Of a stretch of DNA of 64,000 bases, positions 1 through 8,211 are shown piece after piece (the stretch's first letter is position 1; each line of letters begins with the position of its first letter). Both the position numbers and the translations under genes were made by a program. Under the pieces are notes generated by a model that saw only the letters and a program-made list of their open reading frames with translations, did not search any database and was not told the DNA's origin. Source of the stretch: CAVTWH01 sp963738365 (GTDB lineage: Bacteria; Actinomycetota; Actinomycetes; Mycobacteriales; Micromonosporaceae); contig CAVTWH010000010.1 in assembly GCA_963738365.1 (NCBI GenBank), forward strand, positions 496,001 through 560,000, written 5' to 3'.

Positions 1-2
1 AG

Positions 3-596
3 ATGGCGGAGACCAGCGTGACGGTTCAGCCGCCTCGACCCGGTCCGATCGCCGACGACGACCTCGGCGAGCGCTTCCGGTCGGGCGACGAGGATGCCCT
101 GCGCGAGACCTACCTCCGGTTCGCTCCGTCCGTGCAGCACCTGGCGCTGGCCAGCCTGCGCAACCCGGCCGACGCCGAGGAGGTCACCCAGGTCACGTTC
201 GTGGCCGCCTGGCAGGCCCGGCACAGCTTCGAGCCGGCCAAGGGCAGCCTGCTGGGCTGGCTGCTGGGCATCGCCCGGCGCAAGGTGGTGGACCGGTTGC
301 GCGAGCTGACCCGCCAGCACCGGGCGGCCGACTCGGCCCGCCTGGTGGCGCAGGCGGCTGTCGAGGACGGCCTGGACGACCGCCTGGTGGAGCGCCTGGT
401 GGTCGCCGACGAGCTGGCCGCCCTGCCGACCGACCAGCGCCGGGTGCTGGAACTGGCCTTCTACGACGACCTCACGCACCAGCAGATCACCGCGGTGACC
501 GGCCTGCCGCTGGGTACCGTGAAGAGTCACCTGCGCCGCGGGATGGCGCGGCTACGCACCCGATGGGAGGTGGACGGTGTCCCACCTCGACCCTGA
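3..596 (+). CDS. ECF-type RNA polymerase sigma factor (sigma-70 family)
   Basis: 197-residue sigma factor expected to redirect RNA polymerase to a small stress regulon under control of the membrane anti-sigma factor encoded next. Region 2 lies at about residues 30-100, with the typical stretch PADAEEVTQVTFVAAW. Region 4 lies at about 135-190, with an HTH (TGLPLGTVKSHLRRGMARLR) that would read the -35 element. The pairing and architecture resemble the SigK/RskA group. The ATG lies two bases from the window edge, so an upstream start cannot be excluded. The 3' end overlaps the next gene by 20 bp, implying coupled translation. Confidence 0.93.
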   Translation: MAETSVTVQPPRPGPIADDDLGERFRSGDEDALRETYLRFAPSVQHLALASLRNPADAEEVTQVTFVAAWQARHSFEPAKGSLLGWLLGIARRKVVDRLRELTRQHRAADSARLVAQAAVEDGLDDRLVERLVVADELAALPTDQRRVLELAFYDDLTHQQITAVTGLPLGTVKSHLRRGMARLRTRWEVDGVPPRP

Positions 597-1338
597 CGAC
601 CTGGCCCTGCTGGCCCTGGGCGACGAGCCGGTGACCGGTCTGGACGCCGAGCACCTCGCCGGCTGCGCGGAGTGCAGCGGACAGCTGACCACCCTGCGCC
701 ATCTGGTGGGCGTCGGCCGGGACACCGAGACGCTACGCGACCTGCCGCCGCCGCCGGACCGGGTATGGGCAGCCATCGCGGCGCAGACCATCGGCGCCGC
801 CCCGGCCGCCCCGTCGCGGGTCGCGGACACGGGTCCCGCTGCGCCCACCCGCCCGCCCGGAAGACCAGTCGGGGGTACCGGCCCGGCGCGCCGCACCGTG
901 CGGCGGGGCACCTCGGGCCCGCTCCGGCTGGCGCTGGCCGTGCTGGTCGGTCTGCTCCTCGGAGTCGGCGTGGCGGTCGGTGTCCAGGCGCTGCGGGACA
1001 ACGGCTCCGGCGCGGTGGTGGCCAGCGGATCGTTTGCCCCCAAGGCTGCCGCTGCCGAGGGCGCCACCGGCAGCGCCACCGTTGTGGACAGCGGCCAGCG
1101 GCGCCAACTGCGCATCAGCGTGGCCGGAATGCCGGCACCGCAAGGCTTCTACGAGGCATGGCTGTACGACCCGGCCAGCGGCGGGATGCTCGCGCTGGGC
1201 GCGCTGGGCACCAGCGGTGGGGTTTTCGACGTCACCGGCCGCGACCTGTCCGCGTACACCGTGGTGGACATCTCGGCGCAGAGCTTCGACGGCGCCGAGG
1301 GCCACGGCCAGAGCATGCTGCAGGCCCCGCTCAGCTGA
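577..1338 (+). CDS. Membrane anti-sigma factor with zinc-finger motif (RskA-like)
   Basis: 253 residues starting at a GTG preceded by GGGAGG and nested inside the sigma gene. The N-terminal cytoplasmic anti-sigma domain carries an H-x3-C-x2-C motif (H26, C30, C33). A proline/arginine-rich linker leads to one transmembrane helix at about 115-138, and an extracytoplasmic domain follows that resembles the RskA C-terminal domain (FYEAWLYDPASGGMLALG, about residues 188-205). It should hold the upstream sigma factor inactive until regulated proteolysis. The gene order and overlap support a cognate pair; the inducing signal cannot be inferred. Confidence 0.92.
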   Translation: MSHLDPDDLALLALGDEPVTGLDAEHLAGCAECSGQLTTLRHLVGVGRDTETLRDLPPPPDRVWAAIAAQTIGAAPAAPSRVADTGPAAPTRPPGRPVGGTGPARRTVRRGTSGPLRLALAVLVGLLLGVGVAVGVQALRDNGSGAVVASGSFAPKAAAAEGATGSATVVDSGQRRQLRISVAGMPAPQGFYEAWLYDPASGGMLALGALGTSGGVFDVTGRDLSAYTVVDISAQSFDGAEGHGQSMLQAPLS

Positions 1339-1538
1339 CCGATGGATTCGTCGCCCCTGGCCGGGACGGTGCCGCCGACAACCCCGAAGCGCAGCTGACG
1401 GCTCGATCCGGCGACGGGACAGGCCCGCTCGGTGGACAGCTCCCACACTTGCCCGACCAGCTGGGCGCCAGCCTGACGACAACCGACCCGAACGTCGCGA
1501 TCGTGGGCCGTCCGGTGACCTACGTGCCGCCTGCTAGT

Positions 1539-1570
1539 CTTTTTCGTGCCACTCCAACAGCACGGAAAAG
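1539..1570 (+). promoter_or_regulatory. Dyad symmetry downstream of a TAGTCT -10-like box
   Basis: CTTTTTCGTGC (1539-1549) and GCACGGAAAAG (1560-1570) form an 11-bp inverted repeat with one mismatch around a 10-base spacer. It begins at a -10-like TAGTCT (1535-1540) and ends six bases before the start codon at 1577. It could be an operator or a 5' leader hairpin; the sequence alone does not decide. Confidence 0.4.
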
Positions 1571-1576
1571 AGCGGG

Positions 1577-2299
1577 ATGGTCGACGGAGACAGCCGGTGC
1601 GGGCACTGCGGCAAGCCGCTCCCAGTGACGTCCGGCCGAGGTAGACGGCGCCAGTACTGTGACGCGACCTGCCGGAGCGCGGCCCGGCGGCAGCGCGAGC
1701 GCGACAGCTACGTGAAGATCACCTTGACGGAGGAGTCACGTCAAGGAACTATTTACAGCATGGACACGGCCACCCCGCTCGGGCAGCTCGCCCGGACGCT
1801 GTCCGAGCTGCGGGACGCGGAGGCCCGGCTACGAACGGCGGTCGACGCCGCCCGGGACGCCGGACACGCCTGGTCGGAGATCGGTGACGTGCTGGGTACC
1901 ACCCGGCAGGCGGCGTTCCAACGCTTCGGCCGGCCGGTCGACCCGCGTACCGGCGAGCCGATGAACGCCGCCGTACTCCCCGGAGCTGCCGAGCGGGCCG
2001 TCGCCGTCTTCGTCCACCTGGCCGAGGGCAACTGGGACGAGGTCCGCCGCGACTTCGACGCGACGGTCGCCGCGGCCCTGCCGGACGCGGACGCGGTGGC
2101 CGCCACCTGGGCCGCCATCGCCGGCCGCTGCGGGCGCTACGAGCGGCAGGCAGGTGAGCCGCTGACCCGCCAGCTCGGCGACCACACGGTGGTCGACATC
2201 CCGCTGCGTTTCGAGGTCGGCCCCCAGGTCGGCCGGGTCGCCTTCCACCCGGACGGCACGGTCGCCGGCCTGTTCGTGATCCCGCCGGAGTTGAGCTGA
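1577..2299 (+). CDS. Zinc-ribbon protein with HTH-like segment and DUF3887-like C-terminus
   Basis: 240 residues. The N-terminus has four cysteines in two CxxC-type pairs (CGHC near residue 8; YCDATC near 27-32), as in small actinobacterial zinc ribbons. A central segment (GHAWSEIGDVLGTTRQAAFQRFG, about 93-115, with more residues around it) resembles a short helix-turn-helix. The last ~100 residues, with EGNWDEVRRDFD, resemble the DUF3887 fold often found in actinobacterial secreted or regulatory proteins. It ends directly before the ABC gene (stop at 2299, ATG at 2300), so it probably belongs to that operon as regulator or accessory protein. The function is not established. Confidence 0.75.
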   Translation: MVDGDSRCGHCGKPLPVTSGRGRRRQYCDATCRSAARRQRERDSYVKITLTEESRQGTIYSMDTATPLGQLARTLSELRDAEARLRTAVDAARDAGHAWSEIGDVLGTTRQAAFQRFGRPVDPRTGEPMNAAVLPGAAERAVAVFVHLAEGNWDEVRRDFDATVAAALPDADAVAATWAAIAGRCGRYERQAGEPLTRQLGDHTVVDIPLRFEVGPQVGRVAFHPDGTVAGLFVIPPELS

Positions 2300-3430
2300 A
2301 TGCGTACCGTCGCCGCCTGGGCGCCCGTCGCCATCCTGCTGCTGGCCTTCGTCGCCGGCTGCCTCACCCAGCTTGTCCGCCGACCCGCCCGGTACCTGCC
2401 GAAACCTGTCTGGGCGCTGATCATCCTGGCGCAGATCCCGCTCGGCGGCATCGTGTACCTCGTCGTCGGCCGGGGCGAGCGCCCCGTCGTCGGCATCCCC
2501 GAGCCGGCTGTCGCCCCACTTCCCGAGGCTGCGCCCGCAGCGGCCGGCCCACGGCCACCGGCCGTCCGCACCACCGCGCTGACGAAGGTGTTTCCCGCCG
2601 GCGTCGGACTGCACGGAATCGACCTGACGGTACCGGCGCACGGCGTGTACGGCCTGGTCGGCCCCAACGGCGCGGGCAAGACCACACTGCTGTCACTGAT
2701 CTCCGGGCTGCGCCGGGCCGACTCCGGGATCTGCGAGAGCACCGGGCGGGTACTGCTCTGCCCGGACACGCCGGCCTTCGAACCGTGGCTGACCGCCGCC
2801 GAGACCGTCGAGTTCTTCGGCCGGCTCAAGCCCGGCGCCGCGCCGGACACCGACCGCGCGCTGGCGCTCGCCGGCCTGAGCGGCGCCGGGGACCGCCGGG
2901 TCGGCGGCTTCTCCCGGGGGATGACCCAGCGTCTCGGCATCGCCGTGGTGCTCGCCTCCCGCGCGCCGATACTGCTGCTCGACGAGCCGACCAGCGCGCT
3001 GGACCCGCAGGGCCGGGCCGAGATGCTGGACCTGATCCGCACCCTGGGACGCGACCATGCGGTCATCTTCTCCAGCCACATCCTGGCCGACGTGCAACGG
3101 GTCGCGGATACCGTCGGCGTGCTCCGCGACGGCCGGCTGCTGTATCAGGGGACCGTGAACGACCTGTTGGAACGGCACACCCGACCGAGCTGGCGACTGC
3201 ACCTGCGCAGCGGCGCGCAGCCGCTCGCGGCCAGGCTGGCCGGACTCGACTGGGTGGCCGAGGTCCAACGGGAGGAACAGGGACTGCGGGTGGACACCAC
3301 CACCGTGCGGGCCGGCGAGGCACTGCTCCCGGCCGAGGTGACCGCGAGCGGGGCCGAGCTGATCGCGTTCAACCCGGTCGGCGCGGACCTGGAAACGGTG
3401 TTCCTGCGGATGGTTGAGGGGAGCCGGTAA
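2300..3430 (+). CDS. ABC transporter ATP-binding protein with N-terminal PLDc_N-like membrane domain
   Basis: 376 residues. Residues 5-26 and 37-57 form two membrane segments of the small PLDc_N (cardiolipin synthase N-terminal) type. A linker leads to a complete ABC ATPase: Walker A GPNGAGKTT (121-129), signature FSRGM (204-208), Walker B ILLLDEP (224-230), followed by a switch-histidine segment SSHI. A membrane hairpin fused to an ABC-2 type ATPase is less usual than a soluble subunit and could tether it to the permease. The start abuts the preceding stop and the end overlaps the permease start by one base (ATG at 3430 within TAATG), so the trio forms an operon. The substrate is unknown. 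Confidence 0.9.
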   Translation: MRTVAAWAPVAILLLAFVAGCLTQLVRRPARYLPKPVWALIILAQIPLGGIVYLVVGRGERPVVGIPEPAVAPLPEAAPAAAGPRPPAVRTTALTKVFPAGVGLHGIDLTVPAHGVYGLVGPNGAGKTTLLSLISGLRRADSGICESTGRVLLCPDTPAFEPWLTAAETVEFFGRLKPGAAPDTDRALALAGLSGAGDRRVGGFSRGMTQRLGIAVVLASRAPILLLDEPTSALDPQGRAEMLDLIRTLGRDHAVIFSSHILADVQRVADTVGVLRDGRLLYQGTVNDLLERHTRPSWRLHLRSGAQPLAARLAGLDWVAEVQREEQGLRVDTTTVRAGEALLPAEVTASGAELIAFNPVGADLETVFLRMVEGSR

Positions 3431-4185
3431 TGACCCGTTGGCGGCTGGAGTGGTTGCGGCTGACGCGTACCGGGCGGTGGATCCCGCTCGCCGCGGTGTT
3501 CCTGCTGCTCGGTTTCGGGGAGCCGGTGGTCACCCACTACCTCGGTCAGCTGCTGCGCGGCTCGACCGGCGACACCTACATCCACATCACGGTGAGCCGG
3601 CCGCAGCCGTCCGATGGGATGAGCGCGTACTTCAGCAACATCACCACGCTCGGCACGCTGGTCACCGTCGTCATCGCGGGACTGGCTTTCGCACTGCGGG
3701 CCAACCCGCCGCTGGCCGCGCTGTACCTCACCCACCTGCGCAGTCGCGCGGCGCTGCTGCTGCCCCGGCTGGTGGTGGTGAGCCTGGCGGCGGTCATGGC
3801 AGCGGCGCTGGGCGGCGCGGCGGCGGCGTACGGGACGGCGGTGCTGATCGGCGCACCGCCCACCGGCGGCACCGTCGCCGGGGTACTGGTGTCCTGCCTG
3901 TACACCGTGTTCGTTGTCGCGGTGACGTTCCTCGCGTGCACGCTGCTGCGTAGCCAGGTGGCCGCCATCGCGGTGGCGCTCGGCGTGGTCTTCGTCGCCG
4001 TCCCGTTCGCCGACCTCATCCCGGGCGTCCACCACATCAGCCCGAACGCGCTCAGTGCGCTGCCGGTGGCGCTACAGACCGGGGCGTGGACCGGGTACGG
4101 CACCTGGGCAGTGATCGTCACTCTGCTGCTCAGCGCCGCGTGCGTCGCGGGTGGGGTCTGGCGAGCCGGCCGCTGGCAGGTGTAG
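3430..4185 (+). CDS. ABC-2 type transporter permease
   Basis: 251-residue, very hydrophobic protein with about six predicted membrane spans: around 15-27, 73-92, 108-140, 152-170, 177-196 and 221-245. It has no periplasmic or ATPase domain. It overlaps the stop of the ATP-binding gene by one base (TAATG), so the two are almost certainly partners in one exporter. It is the last gene before the low-coding stretch that leads into the genomic island. Confidence 0.87.
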   Translation: MTRWRLEWLRLTRTGRWIPLAAVFLLLGFGEPVVTHYLGQLLRGSTGDTYIHITVSRPQPSDGMSAYFSNITTLGTLVTVVIAGLAFALRANPPLAALYLTHLRSRAALLLPRLVVVSLAAVMAAALGGAAAAYGTAVLIGAPPTGGTVAGVLVSCLYTVFVVAVTFLACTLLRSQVAAIAVALGVVFVAVPFADLIPGVHHISPNALSALPVALQTGAWTGYGTWAVIVTLLLSAACVAGGVWRAGRWQV

Positions 4186-4412
4186 CCGCTGGATCCTGGC
4201 CATGCGGTGGGAGACGCGGACCTCGCCGCTGAACACCCGACTGTGACCATCTGGGCACCATATAGAGAGTTCTCACAGTGAACCCTTCCGACCTGAGCTT
4301 CCGTCGCGCGATCGCCGTTCATGCGATGACTCAGTGCATGCGACTCAGATCGAAAGGGTTCAGCTGCGCCGTCTTGTCCGAAGTCCGGACTAGAAGCGTA
4401 GTGCCGAGTCCT

Positions 4413-4667
4413 CTACGCAGCGTCCCTTAGAGGTCGGACCGAGGTCCAAAGTTCCTCCGCTCCTTCGTGAGCTGGAATCTCGCATCGCCGGATTTCCAGT
4501 CCAGCGACTTCAGGCCAGATGCGGATCCGATCGACAAGTTCTGCCAGGCGGTATTCGACAACGACGCAGTCGACCTGGCCGTCTTGTGCGGTGGCGATGA
4601 GTCGCCATCCTCCCGAATCGCTACCATCCGCTCGGTAGAGATCCATTTCGATGACCCTCTCCATCAT
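4413..4667 (-). CDS. Hypothetical small protein, 84 aa
   Basis: The start is placed at the tandem ATG-ATG (4667/4664) because AGAAGGGAGC precedes it on the minus strand; the longer upstream reading frame overlaps the neighbouring gene and looks non-coding. The protein begins MMERVIEMDLYRADGSDSGG and is acidic, with no membrane segment or recognisable domain. It follows the membrane-protein gene at 4702-5061 by 34 bp in the same direction, so the two are probably co-transcribed. It lies in the mosaic stretch left of the tRNA-derived repeat and may belong to an older element. Confidence 0.55.
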   Translation of the reverse strand: MMERVIEMDLYRADGSDSGGWRLIATAQDGQVDCVVVEYRLAELVDRIRIWPEVAGLEIRRCEIPAHEGAEELWTSVRPLRDAA

Positions 4668-4701
4668 TGCTCCCTTCTCGCTGGCCTGTCGACGTGCTCT
4701 G

Positions 4702-5061
4702 TTACGACTGGGGCGGGCGCCCAAAAATGAGGCCCAGCGCCAGCACGAGTCCTCCCACCGACACTCCGAGGACCGCCGCAATCCACCCAGAGCTGTGCCA
4801 GACGTGGCAGAGGAAGGCTGTGGTGACACCGATGCCTGCGCTGGTGCCACAGATCAAGGCGTAGGTCACCGGTCGCTGTAAGCCGCCGTGCACCTCGACT
4901 GAGCTGGAGAGTCCAGCCATGTTCCGGAACCAGATCTTGACCCTGACGATGTCGGCCTTCGCACGTGTCAGGGGGTTGCTGTATGCCTTAGGTGAAGGCA
5001 CCTCGGCGGACAGATCGAGATGTTGCAGAGGCAGGTCGCCGTCCTCGACCGACCGTGTCAT
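4702..5061 (-). CDS. Hypothetical membrane protein, 119 aa
   Basis: The ATG at 5061 is preceded by AAGGGG on the minus strand. The first 60 residues are hydrophilic, with HLDLSAEVPSPKAY. Two hydrophobic helices follow, at about 65-85 (YALICGTSAGIGVTTAFL) and 91-113. The protein ends shortly after the second helix, giving a hairpin membrane protein with a cytoplasmic head. It is probably the first gene of a two-gene unit with 4413-4667. No family recognised. Confidence 0.6.
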   Translation of the reverse strand: MTRSVEDGDLPLQHLDLSAEVPSPKAYSNPLTRAKADIVRVKIWFRNMAGLSSSVEVHGGLQRPVTYALICGTSAGIGVTTAFLCHVWHSSGWIAAVLGVSVGGLVLALGLIFGRPPQS

Positions 5062-5661
5062 TAGGGGCCCCTTCTGTTTGCCGCGGTCTCATGCCCCGCC
5101 GTCTCGGGCATGCTCGATTCCCCGTAACCCTGCGTGACATTACACGGATCGTTCCACTGTCTCTACAAGGTCCGTACGCAGATTGTGCCAACTTCACGCA
5201 CGAATTGTGTGCGTGACGATGCCCCTACGTTCCGTTGAATTGATTTTTGCAGAAACCCCCACCAGTCGGACGTTACGTAGCAGCAACCTCACTGTGGGTG
5301 CGTCAATCAGTGTGGCCGAACTGGGACCAAACAAGCTCGGATCAGGGTAACTACGCAGCGTGCGGCCTTGGTGGAGGATGGACGCAGGACGGGCGTACGA
5401 CTACCGTGTCCGGAGTAGTCGCACAGGAAGTGCGATCCGAGGGAGTAATTGTGGGTGTGTCATGGGAGCTGTGCGTACATGCTTCGTTACTACGAGGACT
5501 ACGCTGTGCACATGACCTACGACGTGGCGCAAGGGATCTTGCGGTGCGTCGAGCCGCAACGCCCGCATCAGCCTTGGATGCAGGTGGGCGGTACATCGCT
5601 GATCCGATGTACCGCCCAGGCGCACGACCCCCCGCTCTGGACGAGAGGAAGATGAGCCCCA
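5062..5661. other. 600-bp non-coding stretch between divergent small genes
   Basis: The reading frames here are short and lack convincing composition or a ribosome binding site. Base composition is noticeably less GC-rich than the flanking chromosome. The only clear structure is the inverted repeat at 5586-5617, listed separately. Promoters for the genes at 5061 (minus) and 5662 (plus) should lie here. Confidence 0.5.
5586..5617. promoter_or_regulatory. Perfect 13-bp inverted repeat upstream of a ribbon-helix-helix-like gene
   Basis: GGGCGGTACATCG (5586-5598) and CGATGTACCGCCC (5605-5617) are exact reverse complements around the 6-base spacer CTGATC. The repeat ends 44 bp before the GTG start at 5662. 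A perfect palindrome this close to a small DNA-binding-like protein is a good candidate operator for autoregulation. It has no T-run and lies upstream rather than downstream of the gene, so a terminator is less likely. Confidence 0.55.
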
Positions 5662-6003
5662 GTGAGTGTGCAACACACAGTGCCGGAGAGCACACAGCGA
5701 GAGAACTTGCGGCCAGTTCGAGACCGGGAGAACCGGCGTCGAGCCGAGCCTCCACCGCCTGACCAGGCACAGAACGCTGGTCAGGGAGGTGGCGGACTGT
5801 CGAGGGTTACGGCCAACTTCACTCCACGAGCAATGGAATCTCTAGAGCGTGTCTGTAACAAACGGGGCGACTCTCGGACGGACGTACTCAATATGGCCAT
5901 CCAGATGATGGACGCGATCCTCGACGTCATCGATCGTGGCGATGGACGGACCCTGCGTGTCCTAGTTGACGACGAAGTCGAGGTTTATCGCTTCATCGGT
6001 TGA
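5662..6003 (+). CDS. Putative ribbon-helix-helix type DNA-binding protein, 113 aa
   Basis: The first ~45 residues are charged, proline/glutamine-rich and probably disordered. The segment from SRVTANFTPRAMESLERVC onwards has the strand-helix-helix pattern of MetJ/Arc-type proteins: a short beta strand, then two helices rich in leucine, methionine and arginine (about 46-95). It starts at GTG 5662, with AGAGGAAG about 11 bases upstream. The inverted repeat 5586-5617 just upstream would suit an operator for it. Such proteins serve as antitoxins or plasmid/island regulators; no toxin partner is adjacent. Confidence 0.6.
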   Translation: MSVQHTVPESTQRENLRPVRDRENRRRAEPPPPDQAQNAGQGGGGLSRVTANFTPRAMESLERVCNKRGDSRTDVLNMAIQMMDAILDVIDRGDGRTLRVLVDDEVEVYRFIG

Positions 6004-6020
6004 CGGGCATGGGCTGGGCA

Positions 6021-6061
6021 CCGCGTGAAAGCATGCCCGCTGGTTGCGCGCTTTCACGCGG
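6021..6061 (+). terminator. Hairpin downstream of the RHH-like gene
   Basis: CCGCGTGAAAGC (6021-6032) pairs perfectly with GCTTTCACGCGG (6050-6061) over a 17-base loop, starting 18 bp after the stop codon at 6003. There is no T-tract, as is common for actinobacterial terminators. Confidence 0.5.
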
Positions 6062-6189
6062 CCCGTCCCGCTCTCGTGCCCCCGCACGACAGTAGGCCCG
6101 CGCACGGGAGATCAATCCGAGAGGATCCGCAACCTTCGGCACCACAACCGTCCCTTTGGTGATCTTGGCACGTGGTGTCATCTGTAGAT

Positions 6190-6578
6190 GCGGCCCGCGG
6201 CGCCCTCTTCACCGATGATCAGAGCCGACCGATTCACGACCAGCGCTGGTCGGACATGCGGAAGGTGTGGCGTGCGGCGGCCGGTTGGCCGGAGGGCGCT
6301 ACCTTCCACGCCCTGGGCACTACTACGCCAGCGCGCTGATCACTGCCGGCGCCGACCCGACCGATGTGCAGGGGCGCTATGGCACTCCAGTCTGCGGATC
6401 ACGCCGGAGACCTATGGTCACCGATGGCGCAACAAACAGTGTCACCGCAACGGCGTTGGGCGCTCCGGGAGGCGCCGGCCGCCGGGACGGTTCGACCGGG
6501 AACCAAGATCAAAGCTGATTTGCACTCGGGCCGCGCTAGCCGATCTTGGCCTGCGCGTTCGCGCTGGTCAGCATGCCT
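6190..6578 (+). pseudogene. Tyrosine recombinase (phage integrase) C-terminal remnant, copy 1
   Basis: Reading across frames gives a recognisable integrase C-terminus: a WSDMRKVWRAAAGWP-like segment, then HALxHYYASALITAG, then SSLRITPETYGHRW with the usual catalytic tyrosine context. Two small deletions break it. One at about 6312 removes two bases of the arginine codon expected in the HxLRH motif; the other, near 6386, is a single base. The 3' part aligns with copy 2 (33405-33600) right up to the tRNA-derived repeat. This is the decayed end of an integrated element whose own attachment site adjoined position 6579. Confidence 0.72.
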
Positions 6579-6617
6579 ATGGGTGGAGCTGAGGGGATTT
6601 GAACCCCTGACCCCCTC
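6579..6617. repeat. attR-like 39-bp direct repeat of the tRNA-Ala 3' half
   Basis: Identical over 39 bases to 33601-33639, where the same sequence forms the 3' part of the tRNA-Ala(CGC) gene on the minus strand. Only the acceptor 3' strand, T-arm, variable loop and start of the anticodon stem are present here, so it is not a functional tRNA. This is the signature of site-specific integration into a tRNA gene that regenerates the tRNA at one end. Confidence 0.88.
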
Positions 6618-6760
6618 TTACCGACAGTCACGACCAGGGGCTTGTCATTCGTCGCCAGGTTGATGCATTGAGCTGCACGAACACCGGCGAATCGTGGTCA
6701 ATGTTTGTCACTGATGGTCACCATCTGCAAGGGGTTTTAGGGGGGTAAGCGGGGGCATGA
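6618..6760. other. Element-end (attachment arm) sequence next to attR
   Basis: No gene is seen. The 140 bp right of the repeat align with 14934-15090: both share ACCCCCTCTTACCGACAGT, a TTGTCAT-type motif, TTGAGCTGCA and a run AGGGGGGTAA/GAGGGGTAAA. This fits the conserved end of a family of related integrative elements, perhaps containing recombinase arm-binding sites. Confidence 0.5.
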
Positions 6761-6929
6761 ATCTGACGCCGTCCCGGTGTTGCCCGCGGTCGCCTGGGAC
6801 AGCCGGCCGGCGTAGGTCGATGCCGTGGGGCGGTACGAGAGAAATAGACCACCGCGGCGCGGGGTGCCCTGACGATCGAAACGACCTACCCAGTGCCGCC
6901 GCTGCGGCAGCCCTGGCCTGTGGATGACT

Positions 6930-7095
6930 TCGCCTGGGTGGCCTCGTCTTCTTCGACGACGCCGACCTCGAAGCCCCGGCCGAGGCATCGCAATGGCCGG
7001 GTGCTTCAACGCCGGCCAGGACTGCACGGCCGCCACCCGGGTACTGGCCAGACCCAGCGTGCAAGACGTGTTGCGGCGATCGGGACACCGGCGCG
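6930..7095 (+). pseudogene. Aldehyde dehydrogenase catalytic-region fragment
   Basis: Two overlapping frames give LVFFDDADLEAPAEAS and then MAGCFNAGQDCTAATRVLA, which is the active-site region of the aminobutyraldehyde/betaine aldehyde dehydrogenase type, including the catalytic cysteine of GQDCTAA. A single-base frameshift near 6990 separates the halves. Nothing of the rest of the enzyme adjoins it. A plausible N-terminal piece of the same type lies at 10284-10390 on the same strand, in the wrong order. Confidence 0.65.
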
Positions 7096-7132
7096 AGCCG
7101 ATCGGCGTATGCGCTCAGGTCACCCCGTGAAA

Positions 7133-7745
7133 CTACTCGCCGCGCAGGGCCAGGTAGATCGAGGCGAAGTCGGGTACGGCGATCAGCGACGCCAGCCGCT
7201 CCAGCGCCGACCCGCCCTCCGCGGTGAGTACCGTCAGCCGGATACCGCGCCGTTCGGCGATAGCCTGTACCGCCTCGGCCCGCCGCTCCTCCACCTCGAC
7301 CGGTTCGTCGGTATTGCCCTCGTCGGTGAGCCCGCCGTCGCGCAGCAGTACCAGCCGCAGCCGGGTGAGCGCCTCCTCCTGCTCCTCGTCCTCGGGTTCG
7401 GCGAAGATGTCACGGCCGCGCTCGGCCAGCGCGCCGTAGAACCCGTCCAGCAGGCCGACCCGGCCGCGCCCGGCCGCGCCGAGCGAGCCTGCGACCGCGG
7501 GGTACCGGGCGTTGGCGGATATCACATCGGCGAACCGGCGGGCCGCCACCGTGGCCAGCGGCGACGAGCCCCAGATCACCGGGATCGAGCCGGCCAGTCG
7601 ATGGCGAGCGACTTGGCCGGGTTGACGAACAGCTCGGCGGCCGGCCGGCAGCGCTCGGCGTCGGCGTCCAGCCAGGTCGCCGCCTCGGCAGTGATCACGC
7701 CGGGCCACCTCGTCGGCGCGGGCGGCCAGGATACGCGAGACGTGG
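7133..7745 (-). pseudogene. SIS-domain phosphosugar isomerase fragment (frameshifted)
   Basis: The minus strand encodes fragments of the SIS-domain protein usually found downstream of phosphomannomutase in actinobacteria: RPAAELFVNPAKSLAID in one frame, then GSIPVIWGSSPLATVAARRF and the C-terminal VPDFASIYLALRGE in another. Frameshifts are evident near 7600 and 7700, the N-terminal third is absent, and the C-terminus stops early. A functional copy is presumably elsewhere in the genome. Confidence 0.65.
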
Positions 7746-8211
7746 TCCGGTGCGCCGGCGCGCACGTGCCCGGGCAGCGCCACGCCGCGGGCCACCGCCG
7801 TCGCGAGTCACCTGTTGCGCGGCGATGCAGGGCTGGCCGAGCGAGGGTCGCCGAGCCGTAGGAGCGCGGCATCTACATAAGGGGACTGCCGGGCTCCTAC
7901 GGCTTGCACTACGTTCGCTAGGCTCAGTGCCTAGCGAAGAGCCAGTAGATAAATGCTGCTACGGCAATGATCGCGATGGGGCGGGACGTACGGCCAGGGC
8001 TTCTCAGGGCGAACCGAATCGTTCGTCCCGCCTCGATGGTGAAGTGCTTCAACTAACACCCCCCTTTCGGCGTTTCCTTCGCGGAAATACTGGCCGCCTA
8101 CGGGGAGAACCGACTGCCTGTTGATAGCGGCTGGCCCAATCAGGCTATCGGGAAACCATGGTGGCTCCGCCCGGGCCCTGGGGGTCTCGGCCGGCGGGAG
8201 CCGGACCGGTT
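7746..8211. other. Non-coding stretch within the pseudogene region
   Basis: No credible gene is seen. The only recognisable item is the IS21-like terminal sequence at 8086-8126. The junction with the truncated phosphomannomutase fragment is near 8212. Confidence 0.4.
8086..8126. repeat. Solo IS21-type terminal repeat remnant
   Basis: The 41 bases starting AATACTGGCCGCCTACGGGG closely match the right end of the complete IS21-family element (32493-32533); both share ACTGGCCGCCTACGGGGAGA and then AACCrACTGmCyGTTGA. No transposase genes adjoin. It marks a former or recombined IS21 copy inside the degraded region. Confidence 0.65.

Noticed and set aside
5247..5770. Open frames on both strands upstream of the RHH gene
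   Set aside because: They overlap each other and the RHH start, and have no motif or start signal.
6579..6650. Second functional tRNA
   Set aside because: Only the 3' half is present; the bases after 6617 do not form the anticodon arm, D-arm or acceptor strand.
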